From positions 868,001-932,000 of the forward strand of contig NZ_AQGU01000025.1 in the NCBI RefSeq assembly GCF_014905615.1: a stretch of DNA of 64,000 nt, given 5' to 3'. The notes under the pieces were generated by a model. It saw only the letters and a list, made by a program, of their open reading frames with translations. It searched no databases and was not told the origin of the DNA. The position numbers and the translations under genes are program-made. Shown here piece by piece: positions 9,497-17,610 of the stretch (its first letter is position 1; every line of letters begins with the position of its first letter). Source of the DNA: Pseudoalteromonas aliena SW19 (GTDB lineage: Bacteria > Pseudomonadota > Gammaproteobacteria > Enterobacterales > Alteromonadaceae).

Positions 9497-9841
9497 TTAC
9501 TTTTTAATCCAACCTATACTTAAAATATAACGAATACCTTGTTCTATTTTTAATACTTGATGCTGCTCAATATCGGGCCTGAAAAGTTTAACTCGGCTGT
9601 AATTTATAATTGGATTTCCACAAATAAACTCACCACCTTTTGCGGCATGCTTCAACACAATATTGAGCCTAAAATGTCTGCCAGTTTTTACTTCATCGAT
9701 ATGCGGTTTTATTTCACTCCCTTGTGGGAATTTAATTAAGTATACATCAAATTTTAAAGGGAATAGTATGCGGCACAATAACATTTTATCGTAGCCCGAC
9801 TCTTGTCGCCCTTGCTGCCAACTAAATAATTTTCTTGCCAT
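9497..9841 (-). CDS. Small 2OG-Fe(II) oxygenase-like protein
   Basis: A 114-residue protein with the spacing of the double-stranded beta-helix dioxygenase core. HxD appears as KPHIDEV near residues 46-48, a distal His as EQHQVLKI near 92, and a basic residue for 2-oxoglutarate in GIRYILSIGW near 104. Such proteins hydroxylate small molecules or proteins using Fe(II) and 2-oxoglutarate; no substrate can be named. It is shorter than most family members (usually about 180-200 residues), so it may be a minimal form or an N-terminally shortened relative. It stands alone between lnt and accessory genes. Confidence 0.6.
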   Translation of the reverse strand: MARKLFSWQQGRQESGYDKMLLCRILFPLKFDVYLIKFPQGSEIKPHIDEVKTGRHFRLNIVLKHAAKGGEFICGNPIINYSRVKLFRPDIEQHQVLKIEQGIRYILSIGWIKK

Positions 9842-9881
9842 AACTACACTTTCACTCGTTCTAAAAATCCTTTTTAAAATG

Positions 9882-10331
9882 TTAAAACCACTTAAACTTT
9901 AATTCTGCAGAGTGTACTCTGCTCGCCTGCGGTCTTAATAGATTGCAGTGAATATCAATATAGCTACTCTTATTTGGTTCTATAAATATGTCATCGCTTT
10001 TACTTAAACAATTACCAACAAATTTGCCGTTCTCATCAAATGTAGAAGCAATAACTCCACCAGCATATATGCTTTCGTTGGTTATATTTTTTAGCTCTGC
10101 AGTTATTCTTACACGCCCATTTTCTTTAAAAATATCAGAAAGAGTAAGTTTGTAATCATTACTTAAATCAGACGTGCTATCTAATACGTTATTAGAAACC
10201 AGCTCTTTAAATCCACTATCCACTTCAGCGGCTATTGTTAGCGCGTACACACTAATACCACCTAGAGTTGCAATTACAAACCCTACTCCCCAAAAAAAGC
10301 CTTTTATAATGTCATTGAAATTATTATTCAT
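9882..10331 (-). CDS. Membrane-anchored hypothetical protein, FxLYD-like
   Basis: I do not recognise a named family with certainty. One membrane segment lies near residues 10-33 (GFFWGVGFVIATLGGISVYA). A beta-rich extracytoplasmic part follows, with a pattern (RVRITAELKNITNES, VIASTFDENGKFVGNC, IEPNKSSYIDI) like FxLYD or DUF3426-type domains of exported bacterial proteins. Two cysteines in the C-terminal half could form a disulfide. No operon partner is evident. Confidence 0.55.
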   Translation of the reverse strand: MNNNFNDIIKGFFWGVGFVIATLGGISVYALTIAAEVDSGFKELVSNNVLDSTSDLSNDYKLTLSDIFKENGRVRITAELKNITNESIYAGGVIASTFDENGKFVGNCLSKSDDIFIEPNKSSYIDIHCNLLRPQASRVHSAELKFKWF

Positions 10332-10713
10332 TTAATTCCCTTTTAATTTTTACCACTGAATTTCGTAAATACTATACCCAAAGTAACTCCTTTTCTCTTA
10401 CCAAGTTTACAGGTTAAAGTTTACCGTTTTAATAAGCTTTTTAACCCATAATACCAACTAAGTGCGGCGGCTGTGCCATGAGTTTCATCTTCAAAGTAAC
10501 GTTGATTTATAATTAGATTATCGCTTGAGTGTGCTTTTAACTTTTCAACAAATGCTAAACCCCATCGGTAATTTGTTTTACCAATTTCGCCAAACGCTTC
10601 GCCGTTATTTGCAAAGGTAAAATACACATTGCCTTTAAGCAGCTTATTTATTAGCTGCTTCTCATCAAAATAACGGTTTAGGAAGTTATTATCCCACAGG
10701 TAGGTTGCATCAA

Positions 10714-10719
10714 TAATTA
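10714..10719. repeat. Target-site duplication TAATTA, left copy
   Basis: TAATTA directly precedes the IS left end (ACCTGAG). The same six bases follow the right end at 11707-11712. Both copies lie inside the interrupted esterase gene. Confidence 0.8.
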
Positions 10720-11706
10720 ACCTGAGATCTGCTTAAGCGATAACTAATGCATTAAGCTCTACGTCAGTTAAATTAAGGTGTGGCTTATTTTCTTTAAAGC
10801 AATAAGCCACCAATCCAGCCACTAAATTCAACATAAAGCCGTTCATACTCCGATGTCTCGAATGTTCAATGAAGGATATATTCTTGAGTTGGTCATTAAT
10901 TGTTTCGATTATAAAACGCTTTGAAAGCATCGCTCTATCCCATAATGACATCGCTTTTGCCTTCATATTTTTGCGAACCGTCGTAATGAGCTTTACCCCT
11001 TTATCGAGCAAATCCGCTTCTAAAGCCTTACTTAAATATCCTTTGTCACCGTATAATTTATCCGTCAGGCAGCTCGCTAATTCGCGGACTGGTTGAGTAT
11101 CATGTACATTTCCTGTTGTCACTTTCGCAGCAACAATTTCACCATGATGATTAACGACTAAATGCAGCTTGAAGCCGTAAAACCATCCCATCGTTCCTTT
11201 ACCTCGCTGGGCTATTCCATCAAAGGTTTTGTGTCTTGGAATACGAATATTGTGGCAGACCTTAATAGATGTAGAGTCAATGAATTCAACGCCTGTGGGT
11301 TTACCTTTAAGTGAAGTGAAATAGGCACACATTGGCACAATTACTCTCGGCATAACGGCTAGAAATCGTGTGTAACTGAGTAAGTTAGGAAATTCACTTT
11401 TGTACATAAGTGATACATAACCAAGGTAGTAGTTTTTGAAATCACGATGATGTGACATGTGAAAACTAATAACAATAGTCATAATTTCACTGGTCGTCAT
11501 ACGCCCTGCTCGCTGACGTTTTTGGGTGCCATCTTCGAGTAATTGTTTTTTCCATTGGGGTATAAATACTTTGCAAAAATCATCGACATCGCAAAACAAT
11601 TCAACTAATTTAATCATGCCTGTTCCTTGTTTATCCAATCGTTCTTGGTCGAAAGATCGGATCTCGGAACAGGCATTTAGTTCAATTTCTTAAACGAGAT
11701 TCAGGT
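10720..11706 (-). mobile_element. IS982-family insertion sequence, 987 bp
   Basis: The element is bounded by imperfect inverted repeats: ACCTGAGATCTGCTTAAG at the left, and ACCTGAATCTCGTTTAAG as the reverse complement of the right end. It is flanked by the 6-bp direct repeat TAATTA. It carries a single transposase gene filling most of its length. Size, gene and duplication agree with the IS982 family. The intact transposase frame and perfect target duplication suggest a fairly recent insertion. Confidence 0.92.
10733..11638 (-). CDS. IS982-family transposase
   Basis: A 301-residue DDE transposase. The three acidic residues are visible in EFIDSTSIKVCHN, KLYGDKGYLS and FIIETINDQLKN. Flanking family motifs KGTMGWFYGFKLHL and IEHSRHRSMNGFMLNL are intact, so the enzyme is probably functional. 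Translation could also begin at the internal Met of MIKLVELFCDVDDF, which is closer to the family N-terminus. It moves the surrounding IS by cut-and-paste or copy-type transposition. Confidence 0.93.
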   Translation of the reverse strand: MDKQGTGMIKLVELFCDVDDFCKVFIPQWKKQLLEDGTQKRQRAGRMTTSEIMTIVISFHMSHHRDFKNYYLGYVSLMYKSEFPNLLSYTRFLAVMPRVIVPMCAYFTSLKGKPTGVEFIDSTSIKVCHNIRIPRHKTFDGIAQRGKGTMGWFYGFKLHLVVNHHGEIVAAKVTTGNVHDTQPVRELASCLTDKLYGDKGYLSKALEADLLDKGVKLITTVRKNMKAKAMSLWDRAMLSKRFIIETINDQLKNISFIEHSRHRSMNGFMLNLVAGLVAYCFKENKPHLNLTDVELNALVIA

Positions 11707-12346
11707 TAATTAAGTAATCTGTAAATAGCGCATGGTTGGAAAGCAATACATAGCTGGCAAACAAACCACCAAAAGACTCGCCAATTAATACGCGTTTAGT
11801 TGATGTGCGGTAATTTTTATTAATCAGTGGAATCAGTTCTTTTTCAAAAAAGGCGCTGTAGTTTGCAGCGTTGCCAATATTTTCAAACTTTTCTAGAAGT
11901 TTACCGTTAAATATCCAATCAACATTGGTTGGGGTAAAGTCACGTTCTCTTATCGCATATTTACTATTAGGAATGGCTACTATAATTGCTTGTTGTATTT
12001 GCTGCTCTAGCCGTTCCGTACTAAGTGCCTCTACTAGCCCGGCGACAGCTTTTAGATGTGTTTGGTCACCATCGAGCAAGTAAATAACTGGGTATACTTT
12101 ATTAGAATTTTCATTATAGCTTGGCGGTAAATAGACACTAAAGCTGCGTTGCTCATCTAAAATAATAGACTTAAGCTGGTGGGTTTTAGCTAAAATAATA
12201 GGCTCTGAGGCATTTACATTTACTGTAAAAAATAAATATAAAAATATTATTGATAAGACTTTCATACCTATCCTTGTATTAATAACAAACCAAGAAGAAA
12301 CGTCTGGCTTTCTTTGAACAAGCAAAACACTGCTTTTATTGCTAAG

Positions 12347-12637
12347 CTACTCCTTAGTTCGTGACGCTAACTTTTTATATATTGCATCTTTATCGCGTTT
12401 ACCAATTGCCAGTACATAAACCACAATTTCGTCATCAATAACTTCGTAAGCTAGGCGATATCCTGCCGTACGCAATTTTATTTTGTAAACATTATCGAAG
12501 CCGCGTAATTTAGAGGCTGGCACATGCGGATTATCTAAGCGCTCAATGAGCTTCTTTTTAAACTGGCTTTTAAGTGGAGGTGCAAGCTTCCCCCACTCCT
12601 TTAGTGCCGCAGGTAAAAACTTTAACTTATAAGTCAT
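12347..12637 (-). CDS. RelE/StbE-family toxin
   Basis: A 96-residue RelE/ParE-superfamily protein, probably a ribosome-dependent mRNA interferase. Visible features are the N-terminal YKLKFLPAALKEWGKL, the core VPASKLRGFDNVYKIKLRTAGYRLAYEV and the C-terminal VYVLAIGKRDKDAIY, close to the RelE/StbE pattern with the basic catalytic residues. It overlaps the upstream antitoxin gene by 11 bp, so translation is coupled. The pair lies in the accessory stretch next to an IS insertion, a common place for mobile toxin-antitoxin modules. Confidence 0.9.
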   Translation of the reverse strand: MTYKLKFLPAALKEWGKLAPPLKSQFKKKLIERLDNPHVPASKLRGFDNVYKIKLRTAGYRLAYEVIDDEIVVYVLAIGKRDKDAIYKKLASRTKE

Positions 12638-12878
12638 CTATACTAACTGCAATCGCTTGAGATAAATCGCCTCTGCGGCTCTGAACAACTTTCGTTAGTT
12701 CATAATCATCCAGTTGTTCCATTAGTAGCTCATACATTTGTGCAGGCACTAAGTAAGCTGCGGGCTTATTATGATTTAATATGGCTATTGCAGCACCATC
12801 TGCTTCATTCAAAAGCGCGGTTGGATTTTTTTTAAGCTCTGAAATACTTGCCGAACAATCAGCTAAAACCTGTCTCAT
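12627..12878 (-). CDS. RelB/StbD-family antitoxin (Phd/YefM fold)
   Basis: An 83-residue antitoxin expected to bind and neutralise the overlapping RelE-type toxin and to repress the pair's promoter. The Phd/YefM-like N-terminus includes ISELKKNPTALL and AIAILNHNKPAAYLVPAQMYELL, the usual DNA-binding and dimerisation part. The C-terminal tail is the toxin-binding region. The antitoxin precedes the toxin, the normal order. An AT-rich dyad upstream is a candidate operator. Confidence 0.9.
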   Translation of the reverse strand: MRQVLADCSASISELKKNPTALLNEADGAAIAILNHNKPAAYLVPAQMYELLMEQLDDYELTKVVQSRRGDLSQAIAVSIDDL

Positions 12879-12895
12879 AAAACACCTAAAAAGAA

Positions 12896-12917
12896 CTAAA
12901 TTAAGCTCTAATTTTAG
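12896..12917. promoter_or_regulatory. Candidate operator dyad upstream of the RelBE-type pair
   Basis: An imperfect dyad, CTAAATTAA on one side and CTAATTTTAG on the other in the plus reading, lies 18-39 bp before the antitoxin start. Antitoxins of this class usually autoregulate through such sites. The assignment is by position only. Confidence 0.35.
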
Positions 12918-12966
12918 ACCTTTTTTTATTTTTAGCTATACTTTTTTATAATTTCGTCAGTTTTTG

Positions 12967-13977
12967 TTACTCTTTCACTGTATCTACAACGGTTTCAACA
13001 TTTACAACTTGATTCAAGTTACCTTTAATAACCACTGTTGCTGATATTTTATCTTGAATGGCTTGTCTGTTTGGATCCCAGTATATCTGCAGGAACCCCA
13101 ATAACCCCGTAGCAAAACCTGCGCCGTAGCCGCCGTAACGGCCAAAGCAATCGAGCAACCCTAATGCCTCACCATTTAAAGCAACAACACGGATATTGCA
13201 TGCTTTTTTACCCGGTGTTTGGCCGCGCCAAAGTAAGGAGAACAACGTAAAGTAAACAGCAGCCCAGCCAAAGCCTAGTCCTAAATCTTCAATAATGCCT
13301 TTGCCCCACTGCAAAATACTATTTGTGGTTGTTTGTGCTGGTTTTTCTTCTATTGACTGTGCAGCCTTTATTTCGTTATTTTCACTGAGCACTAAGAGTT
13401 GTAAAAATACAGTAGCAAGTTGTGGGTTTTGTAGGTCATCCATTTCTGCTAACTTGGGAACTTGCCCAATTAAATTATCAAGTGCGTTTTGTTGGCAAGG
13501 TTGATCACAGCTTTCATCGGCTGTTTGCGTTAAATAAGCATTTACGCGTTGTTTTTCTGCGGGAGTAAGCTCAATTTCATCTTGTATTTTTACGCCCTGA
13601 ACAGCCAAACTTTGATCTGCGTTATCGTCTTCTAGGTAATCTATGCCAATTGAAAGTACAGTAAGTGCGCTTACAAATAAAAAACCTGCTGCAAAAACTT
13701 TTAGGGCTCTGCGCCAAAACGATGACATTTTTGGAAGGTATTGCTGCGCAGTGCCTTTATAAAAAGCCATTGCAGCGACAAGTGCGATTAAAGCCGCGCT
13801 GAGTTTAGCGGCTAAAAATATCAGCGCTACATCAATTATTATCGCGAATGCGCGTCGTGTGGGTGTTGCTAAAGGCAAACCTAGTAAGGTCTGATCAATT
13901 TTAAAGGCGTATGGCGTAATAACCTCTCTAGTTTCAGAGCTCGATAATTGTAATTGCTCTATTTCTTTGGCTTTCAT
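12967..13977 (-). CDS. RDD-family membrane protein
   Basis: A 336-residue protein whose RDD domain is split. The first part (TRRAFAIIIDVALIFLAAKL, with the Arg and Asp) is near residue 40. The second (FGWAAVYFTLFSLLWRGQTPGKKACNIRVVALNG) is near 235-270. Between them lies a long soluble insert with two close cysteines (ESCDQPCQQN) that probably faces the periplasm. About four to five membrane segments are visible. RDD proteins are mostly uncharacterised; some act in Na+/Li+ export or stress tolerance, but no function can be assigned here. Confidence 0.82.
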   Translation of the reverse strand: MKAKEIEQLQLSSSETREVITPYAFKIDQTLLGLPLATPTRRAFAIIIDVALIFLAAKLSAALIALVAAMAFYKGTAQQYLPKMSSFWRRALKVFAAGFLFVSALTVLSIGIDYLEDDNADQSLAVQGVKIQDEIELTPAEKQRVNAYLTQTADESCDQPCQQNALDNLIGQVPKLAEMDDLQNPQLATVFLQLLVLSENNEIKAAQSIEEKPAQTTTNSILQWGKGIIEDLGLGFGWAAVYFTLFSLLWRGQTPGKKACNIRVVALNGEALGLLDCFGRYGGYGAGFATGLLGFLQIYWDPNRQAIQDKISATVVIKGNLNQVVNVETVVDTVKE

Positions 13978-14192
13978 TTATATGCTTATTATTAAAATAG
14001 GTACTCGTACTAACTTACCCGTTTTTGATTTTTTGCTCAAGATTAAAAATTATAAAAAAATCACATGCTTATAATACTTTACAAACTTTAACAAACCAAC
14101 AAATTACATTATTTACAATTATGTAAACTTTATCTATATTTACCGCCCCACATAGCATTTTTAGCTGTGTATTTAAATATATGGAGTATATT

Positions 14193-14768
14193 TTGAAGTT
14201 TATATTAAATTTATTTTTCTTGTTTTCGGTGGTTGTGTTGAGCGGTTGTGCTCACCAAATAAGTTTAAATCCCGATACAGAAAAACTACAAGTGACAGAA
14301 AAAAAATCAGCATCGATTGTAGGCTATTATATTTCTGAAGATGACATTAAAAAACAAGTAAAAACACCAGGCGGTGGTGGCGATAATGTTAGCTATAAGC
14401 CTTATAAAGACACAGAAGCGGCTTTGTATACCGTACTTTCAAATAAATTTGAAAACGTTTATAAAATCGAATCTTTAACCGATAGTGCTTTTTTAAAAGA
14501 CAAGAATATAAAGTACGTATTTATTCCAACAATAACAACAAACTCTAGCTCAGATAGCTTATTTACATGGCCACCAACAGAGTTTACATTTACGCTAAAT
14601 TGTAAAGCTTTAAATAATGATGGTGATATAGCGTGGAATAAGGAAGTTAAAGGTTTTGGTAAAGCTGAATTTGATGAATTTAAAAGCGATTTTTCTTTAT
14701 CAGCAAAACGCGCAACAGAAGAAGCATTTAGCAAGTTAGTTGTAGAACTTGATAATTCAAATTTATAA
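14193..14768 (+). CDS. Putative outer-membrane lipoprotein, first of a pair
   Basis: The sequence shows a short signal peptide ending in the lipobox LSGC, then a roughly 170-residue domain with a central beta strand (KNIKYVFIPTITTNSSS) and alternating strands (TEFTFTLNCKALNNDGDIAWNKEV). It resembles small lipoproteins of the DUF4136/YajG type but I do not recognise it firmly. I prefer a TTG start at 14193 because GGAG lies 6 bp upstream and the peptide then begins MKFILNLF; the ATG at 14181 has no ribosome site. A second lipoprotein gene follows after 10 bp. Confidence 0.7.
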   Translation: MKFILNLFFLFSVVVLSGCAHQISLNPDTEKLQVTEKKSASIVGYYISEDDIKKQVKTPGGGGDNVSYKPYKDTEAALYTVLSNKFENVYKIESLTDSAFLKDKNIKYVFIPTITTNSSSDSLFTWPPTEFTFTLNCKALNNDGDIAWNKEVKGFGKAEFDEFKSDFSLSAKRATEEAFSKLVVELDNSNL

Positions 14769-14778
14769 AGGAATAAAA

Positions 14779-15327
14779 ATGAAATTCAAAAGCTCATTTG
14801 GATTGATTGCTGCTTTGTTTCTAAGCGCATGTACTATACAAGTCCCACCTTACAATGCTGACATTAGCAATGTATCAAAATTAAAAGAAGTATCAAAGAA
14901 TCCTATTTCTGTTGGTAAAATTGAATCAGAAAAAAAATTAAACAAAATATCGTTACGTGGTTCTCCTTTAATTTCCTCTGTGGGTACTAGCTACGGTGAG
15001 TATATTGAAAACGCTTTATTACAAGAATTAAAGCTTGCTAAGCTGTGGTCTGGTGTTGCAAAAAAACAAGTAACTGGAAAGCTAGTTGATCACGATATAG
15101 ATGTGACTGGTTTTTCAAATGGTAGTGCATTTATAAAAGTTAACTTTGTTGTTTCAGAAGGAGATAGCATTTTATTCGAAAAAGTAGTGTCTGCTGAGCA
15201 TACCTTTGATTCATCTATTATGGGTGCAATTGCAATTCCAAATGGTCAAAGAAGTTATGTGGCGTTAATTCAGAAACTACTTAAAAACTTATATTCTGAT
15301 GAAAAATTTATTGAATCAATACAATAA
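14779..15327 (+). CDS. Putative outer-membrane lipoprotein, second of a pair
   Basis: The start is ATG 14779 with AAGGA about 5 bp upstream. The signal peptide MKFKSSFGLIAALFLSAC gives a clear lipobox. The mature domain (about 165 residues) contains GEYIENALLQELKLAKLW and GSAFIKVNFVV, resembling lipoproteins that form a small alpha/beta domain with one long helix. No family is recognised with certainty. It lies 10 bp after the 14193 lipoprotein, so the two are probably co-expressed and may act together in the envelope. Confidence 0.7.
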   Translation: MKFKSSFGLIAALFLSACTIQVPPYNADISNVSKLKEVSKNPISVGKIESEKKLNKISLRGSPLISSVGTSYGEYIENALLQELKLAKLWSGVAKKQVTGKLVDHDIDVTGFSNGSAFIKVNFVVSEGDSILFEKVVSAEHTFDSSIMGAIAIPNGQRSYVALIQKLLKNLYSDEKFIESIQ

Positions 15328-15367
15328 AATACATAACATCTAACTAAAATAACTAATTTAAGTTCAC

Positions 15368-15398
15368 AAGGAGCGGTATTATCTACCTCTCCTTTTTT
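15368..15398 (+). terminator. Likely terminator after the lipoprotein pair
   Basis: A stem AAGGAG/CTCCTT with a 15-base loop is followed by TTTT. It is weak but well placed, 40 bp after the stop codon. Confidence 0.5.
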
Positions 15399-15477
15399 AT
15401 AATACACGCTAATTAGTATACCTACCATTGCTAAAAAAAATCACTCCAACCATGCTAACGTTATGTAAAAGAAGTAA

Positions 15478-15608
15478 TCTGAATTCTGAATAATAAATCT
15501 ATTTCAAACAGCTATTCTCAGCGCTAACTGCATTAAATTTACTCTAGAGAAAAACCCATATCCTTTAATAATGACTAAGTGGATGCGTAAACATAAATTA
15601 GTTTTGAA
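15478..15608 (-). repeat. Family C repeat, diverged copy
   Basis: It reads as the reverse of the copy at 57053-57194: AATAATAAATCTATTTCAAACAGC, then CAGCGCTAACTGC, then a degraded half with GATGCGTAAAC. With the next repeat it fills the 536-bp gap before the CIA30 gene. No open frame of interest is seen there. Confidence 0.6.
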
Positions 15609-15640
15609 ATAAGTGAACAAATAAAGTGCGAAGCCGTATA

Positions 15641-15837
15641 TCTAACCTGAACGCTGAATAATAAACCTATTTCAAGCAGCTATTTTGTGCTAACTGCGCT
15701 GAGTTTACGTGCAATAGGTTCTCTATTGACGCGTAAACATGCCTTGTTTTCACTAAAAACCTCTGGCTAGAAAAACAAACTTAAATATAATTATGATTCA
15801 ATATGTTAGTAAATCTCTTAACCCGAGTTCAGGTTAA
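15641..15837 (-). repeat. Family C repeat, with internal insertion
   Basis: The ends are CTAACCTGAACGC and GAGTTCAGGTTAAC, a terminal inverted repeat. The body holds GTGCTAACTGCGCTGAGTTTACG, CTATTGACGCGTAAAC and GCCTTGTTTTCACT, in reverse of the copy at 57053. About 40 AT-rich bases not present in the other copies lie near 15770-15808. The right end stops only 27 bp before the CIA30 start codon, so it forms part of that gene's leader. Confidence 0.72.
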
Positions 15838-15863
15838 CTATTTAAATCAACTAGGAAAACTCT

Positions 15864-16388
15864 ATGACCACTAAGCAACTTTCATCACTTTTTATATTTA
15901 ACGCATTACTATTAAGCACTGAGGCCAATGCTGATCAACGCTGGTATGTTGTTAATGATTCTGTAATGGGGGGTATGTCTAATAGCCAAGTGGTTCAAAC
16001 GCAAGACAGTTTAGTGTTTACGGGTAATGTATCGCTCGATAATAATGGGGGCTTTGCATCAATACGTACGGAGCTAAATACACAAAGTCAAAATACTAAA
16101 GGTATAACGCTGCGTGTTAAAGGTGATGGGCAAACTTATCAGCTCAGACTCAGGACCACAGATTATCTTGATGGTGCAGCGTACACACACTCATTTAAAA
16201 CAGTAAAAAACGAGTGGGTAAATATTAATTTTATCCCGAGCGATTTTACGCTAACCTTTCGCGGAAGAGTGCTAGATCAACAACCTACTATTGATTTTAA
16301 CGATATAAAACAGCTCGGCTTTATGATTGCAGGTAAGCAAGAAGGTAAATTTAAGCTTGAAGTGAGTAAAATTCAGTTTAGGCCCTAA
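15864..16388 (+). CDS. CIA30-family protein with signal peptide
   Basis: A 174-residue protein. The N-terminal segment (SLFIFNALLLSTEANA) looks like a signal peptide. The rest is a CIA30/galactose-binding-like beta-sandwich: RWYVVNDSVMGGMSNS at the start, NNGGFASIRTEL, TKGITLRVKGDGQTYQLRLRT and IKQLGFMIAGKQEGKFKLEV at the end. Mitochondrial CIA30 assists complex I assembly, but bacterial members are mostly unassigned, and an exported form would not share that role. A fair AGGAAAA ribosome site precedes the ATG. Confidence 0.82.
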   Translation: MTTKQLSSLFIFNALLLSTEANADQRWYVVNDSVMGGMSNSQVVQTQDSLVFTGNVSLDNNGGFASIRTELNTQSQNTKGITLRVKGDGQTYQLRLRTTDYLDGAAYTHSFKTVKNEWVNINFIPSDFTLTFRGRVLDQQPTIDFNDIKQLGFMIAGKQEGKFKLEVSKIQFRP

Positions 16389-16409
16389 TCCACCAGCATG
16401 TTGGTGGCG

Positions 16410-16934
16410 CTAAATAGTATAGTCATCGCCTCGCCTTCTCATTTCGTTAATTATCAGCTCAATCATTTGTTGCTTTAGTGCAGCTTGCTCTGTTTTTAAC
16501 TCACCTAGTTGCAGCTCTAACATATTTATTTGCTGCTGTTGTTGCTCGCTTTTATATTTTTTAGAACCCATATGCTCGGTATCTATAGTCAAACGGGCAT
16601 CGTCTTTATCTTGTTCATATGCGCTACTATCTATGGTTAAGCTACGTTGTAGCGGGCTCTGTTTAAGCTTGTTAATTTGCTCCTGTAATGCAACAACCTG
16701 CTGCGTGAAGTACTTATATGCTTTTTCTAGATTTTTATACTGATCACTAAATGTTGCATTATCTTCACTGTACTTTTGCACCTTAGCGTCTAAAAATTCT
16801 GATAAAACATACTCAGGTTCTTCTTCAGGGACTTCTTCAGATGTGTCTTCAGCACGTTGCTGTCCTAATTGTATTAAAGGCTGGTTGCTGTAGTTGTATG
16901 CTTGATGTTGAATGGGTGCGGGTGAAATTTTCAT
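16410..16934 (-). CDS. Coiled-coil hypothetical protein
   Basis: A 174-residue hydrophilic protein with no signal peptide or membrane segment. The N-terminal third is Pro-, Gln- and Glu-rich (acidic stretch EEVPEEEPEYV). Two coiled-coil segments are visible (YKNLEKAYKYFTQQVVALQEQINKL and a Q-rich heptad region QQQQINMLELQLGELKTEQAALKQQM). It ends NEMRRRGDDYTI. I do not recognise the family. It is convergent with the CIA30 gene and no partner is evident. Confidence 0.6.
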   Translation of the reverse strand: MKISPAPIQHQAYNYSNQPLIQLGQQRAEDTSEEVPEEEPEYVLSEFLDAKVQKYSEDNATFSDQYKNLEKAYKYFTQQVVALQEQINKLKQSPLQRSLTIDSSAYEQDKDDARLTIDTEHMGSKKYKSEQQQQQINMLELQLGELKTEQAALKQQMIELIINEMRRRGDDYTI

Positions 16935-16966
16935 TATTTTATCCCTAAAATAGCTTTGTCACATTT

Positions 16967-17018
16967 ATACCAATTTTATTAGCGCTATAATAGAACACTA
17001 ATTTAATGCAATTGGTAT
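16967..17018. repeat. 52-bp inverted-repeat unit
   Basis: The ends ATACCAATT and AATTGGTAT are perfect inverted repeats around an AT-rich core. The outer seven bases equal the ends of family A (ATACCAA/TTGGTAT), so it may be a minimal relative, but the core is unrelated to the other copies. Confidence 0.4.
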
Positions 17019-17077
17019 TATAACTATCGACCTCGTATTAAAATCCTTGAGTAAATTTTAACGTGAACTAAAAGCAA

Positions 17078-17106
17078 AAAGCCCCACTTTATTAAAGTAG
17101 GGCTTT
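17078..17106 (-). terminator. Terminator after the FKBP gene
   Basis: On the minus strand a stem AAAGCCCTACTTT/AAAGTGGGGCTTT with a 3-base loop is followed by TT. It lies about 25 bp after the stop codon of the FKBP gene. Confidence 0.75.
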
Positions 17107-17130
17107 AGCAATTAATTACTTCAAATCAAG

Positions 17131-17610
17131 TTACGACTCAATTGCCAGTAACTCTACTTCAAAAATAAGTACTGAGGCAGGAGGAATACTCCCCACACGT
17201 TTTTCGCCGTATGCTAATTGGTGCGGTACATAAAAAGTGTATTTATCGCCAGGGCTCATTAGCTGTAAGCCTTCTGTCCACCCTTTAATCACTTGGTGCA
17301 ACCCAAAACTAATCGGTGTTTTACGCTCTACTGAACTGTCAAACACAGTGCCATCGATTAATGTGCCATGATAATGCACGTTAACCATGCTTCTTGAAGT
17401 TGGTTTATTTACGCCTTCACCTTTGTGCACTACTTTGTATTGCAAGCCAGAAGCGGTTTCAACTACCCCTTCTACTTTTGCGTTAGCCGCTAAATAGTCA
17501 GCGCCTATTTGTGCATTTATGCCTGCTTGTTGTTTTGCTTTTTTACTATTTTGAAATATTAAAAAACAAAAAATAGCGATTACCACCGCCAAAATTATAT
17601 TGATCATCAT
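17131..17610 (-). CDS. FKBP-type peptidyl-prolyl isomerase, membrane-anchored
   Basis: Peptidyl-prolyl cis/trans isomerase. One N-terminal hydrophobic segment (IILAVVIAIFCFLIF) anchors it. The FKBP domain follows from about residue 55: VVHKGEGV, VNVHYHGTLIDGTVFDSS, VIKGWTEGLQLMSPGDKYTFYVPHQLAYGE, SIPPASVLIFEVELL, with the key aromatic and Asp residues of the binding pocket. Its ATG overlaps the stop codon of the Lon-like gene (TAATG), so the two are translationally coupled, pairing a foldase with a protease. Confidence 0.92.
   Translation of the reverse strand: MMINIILAVVIAIFCFLIFQNSKKAKQQAGINAQIGADYLAANAKVEGVVETASGLQYKVVHKGEGVNKPTSRSMVNVHYHGTLIDGTVFDSSVERKTPISFGLHQVIKGWTEGLQLMSPGDKYTFYVPHQLAYGEKRVGSIPPASVLIFEVELLAIES

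Larger units (their letters stand above)
10421..12265 (-). pseudogene. Alpha/beta-hydrolase esterase (Fes/IroE type) split by an IS982-family element
   Basis: The 5' part (11713-12265) encodes a signal peptide (MKVLSIIFLYLFFTVNVNAS), the family segment VYPVIYLLDGDQTH and the nucleophile elbow GESFGG. The 3' part (10421-10713) continues with DATYLWDNNFLNRYF and ends TAAALSWYYGLKSLL, the usual C-terminal region with its His (DETHG). Removing 10720-11706 and one TAATTA copy joins DYL to IIDATYLW in frame, so the IS is the only visible lesion. The start is ATG 12265 with an AGGA Shine-Dalgarno. An intact protein would be a periplasmic esterase of the PF00756 type. The 5' fragment can still give a truncated product ending in IS sequence. 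Confidence 0.88.

Noticed and set aside
10421..10627. A separate 68-residue gene
   Set aside because: It is the 3' end of the esterase split by the IS; the frame continues upstream to the IS border.
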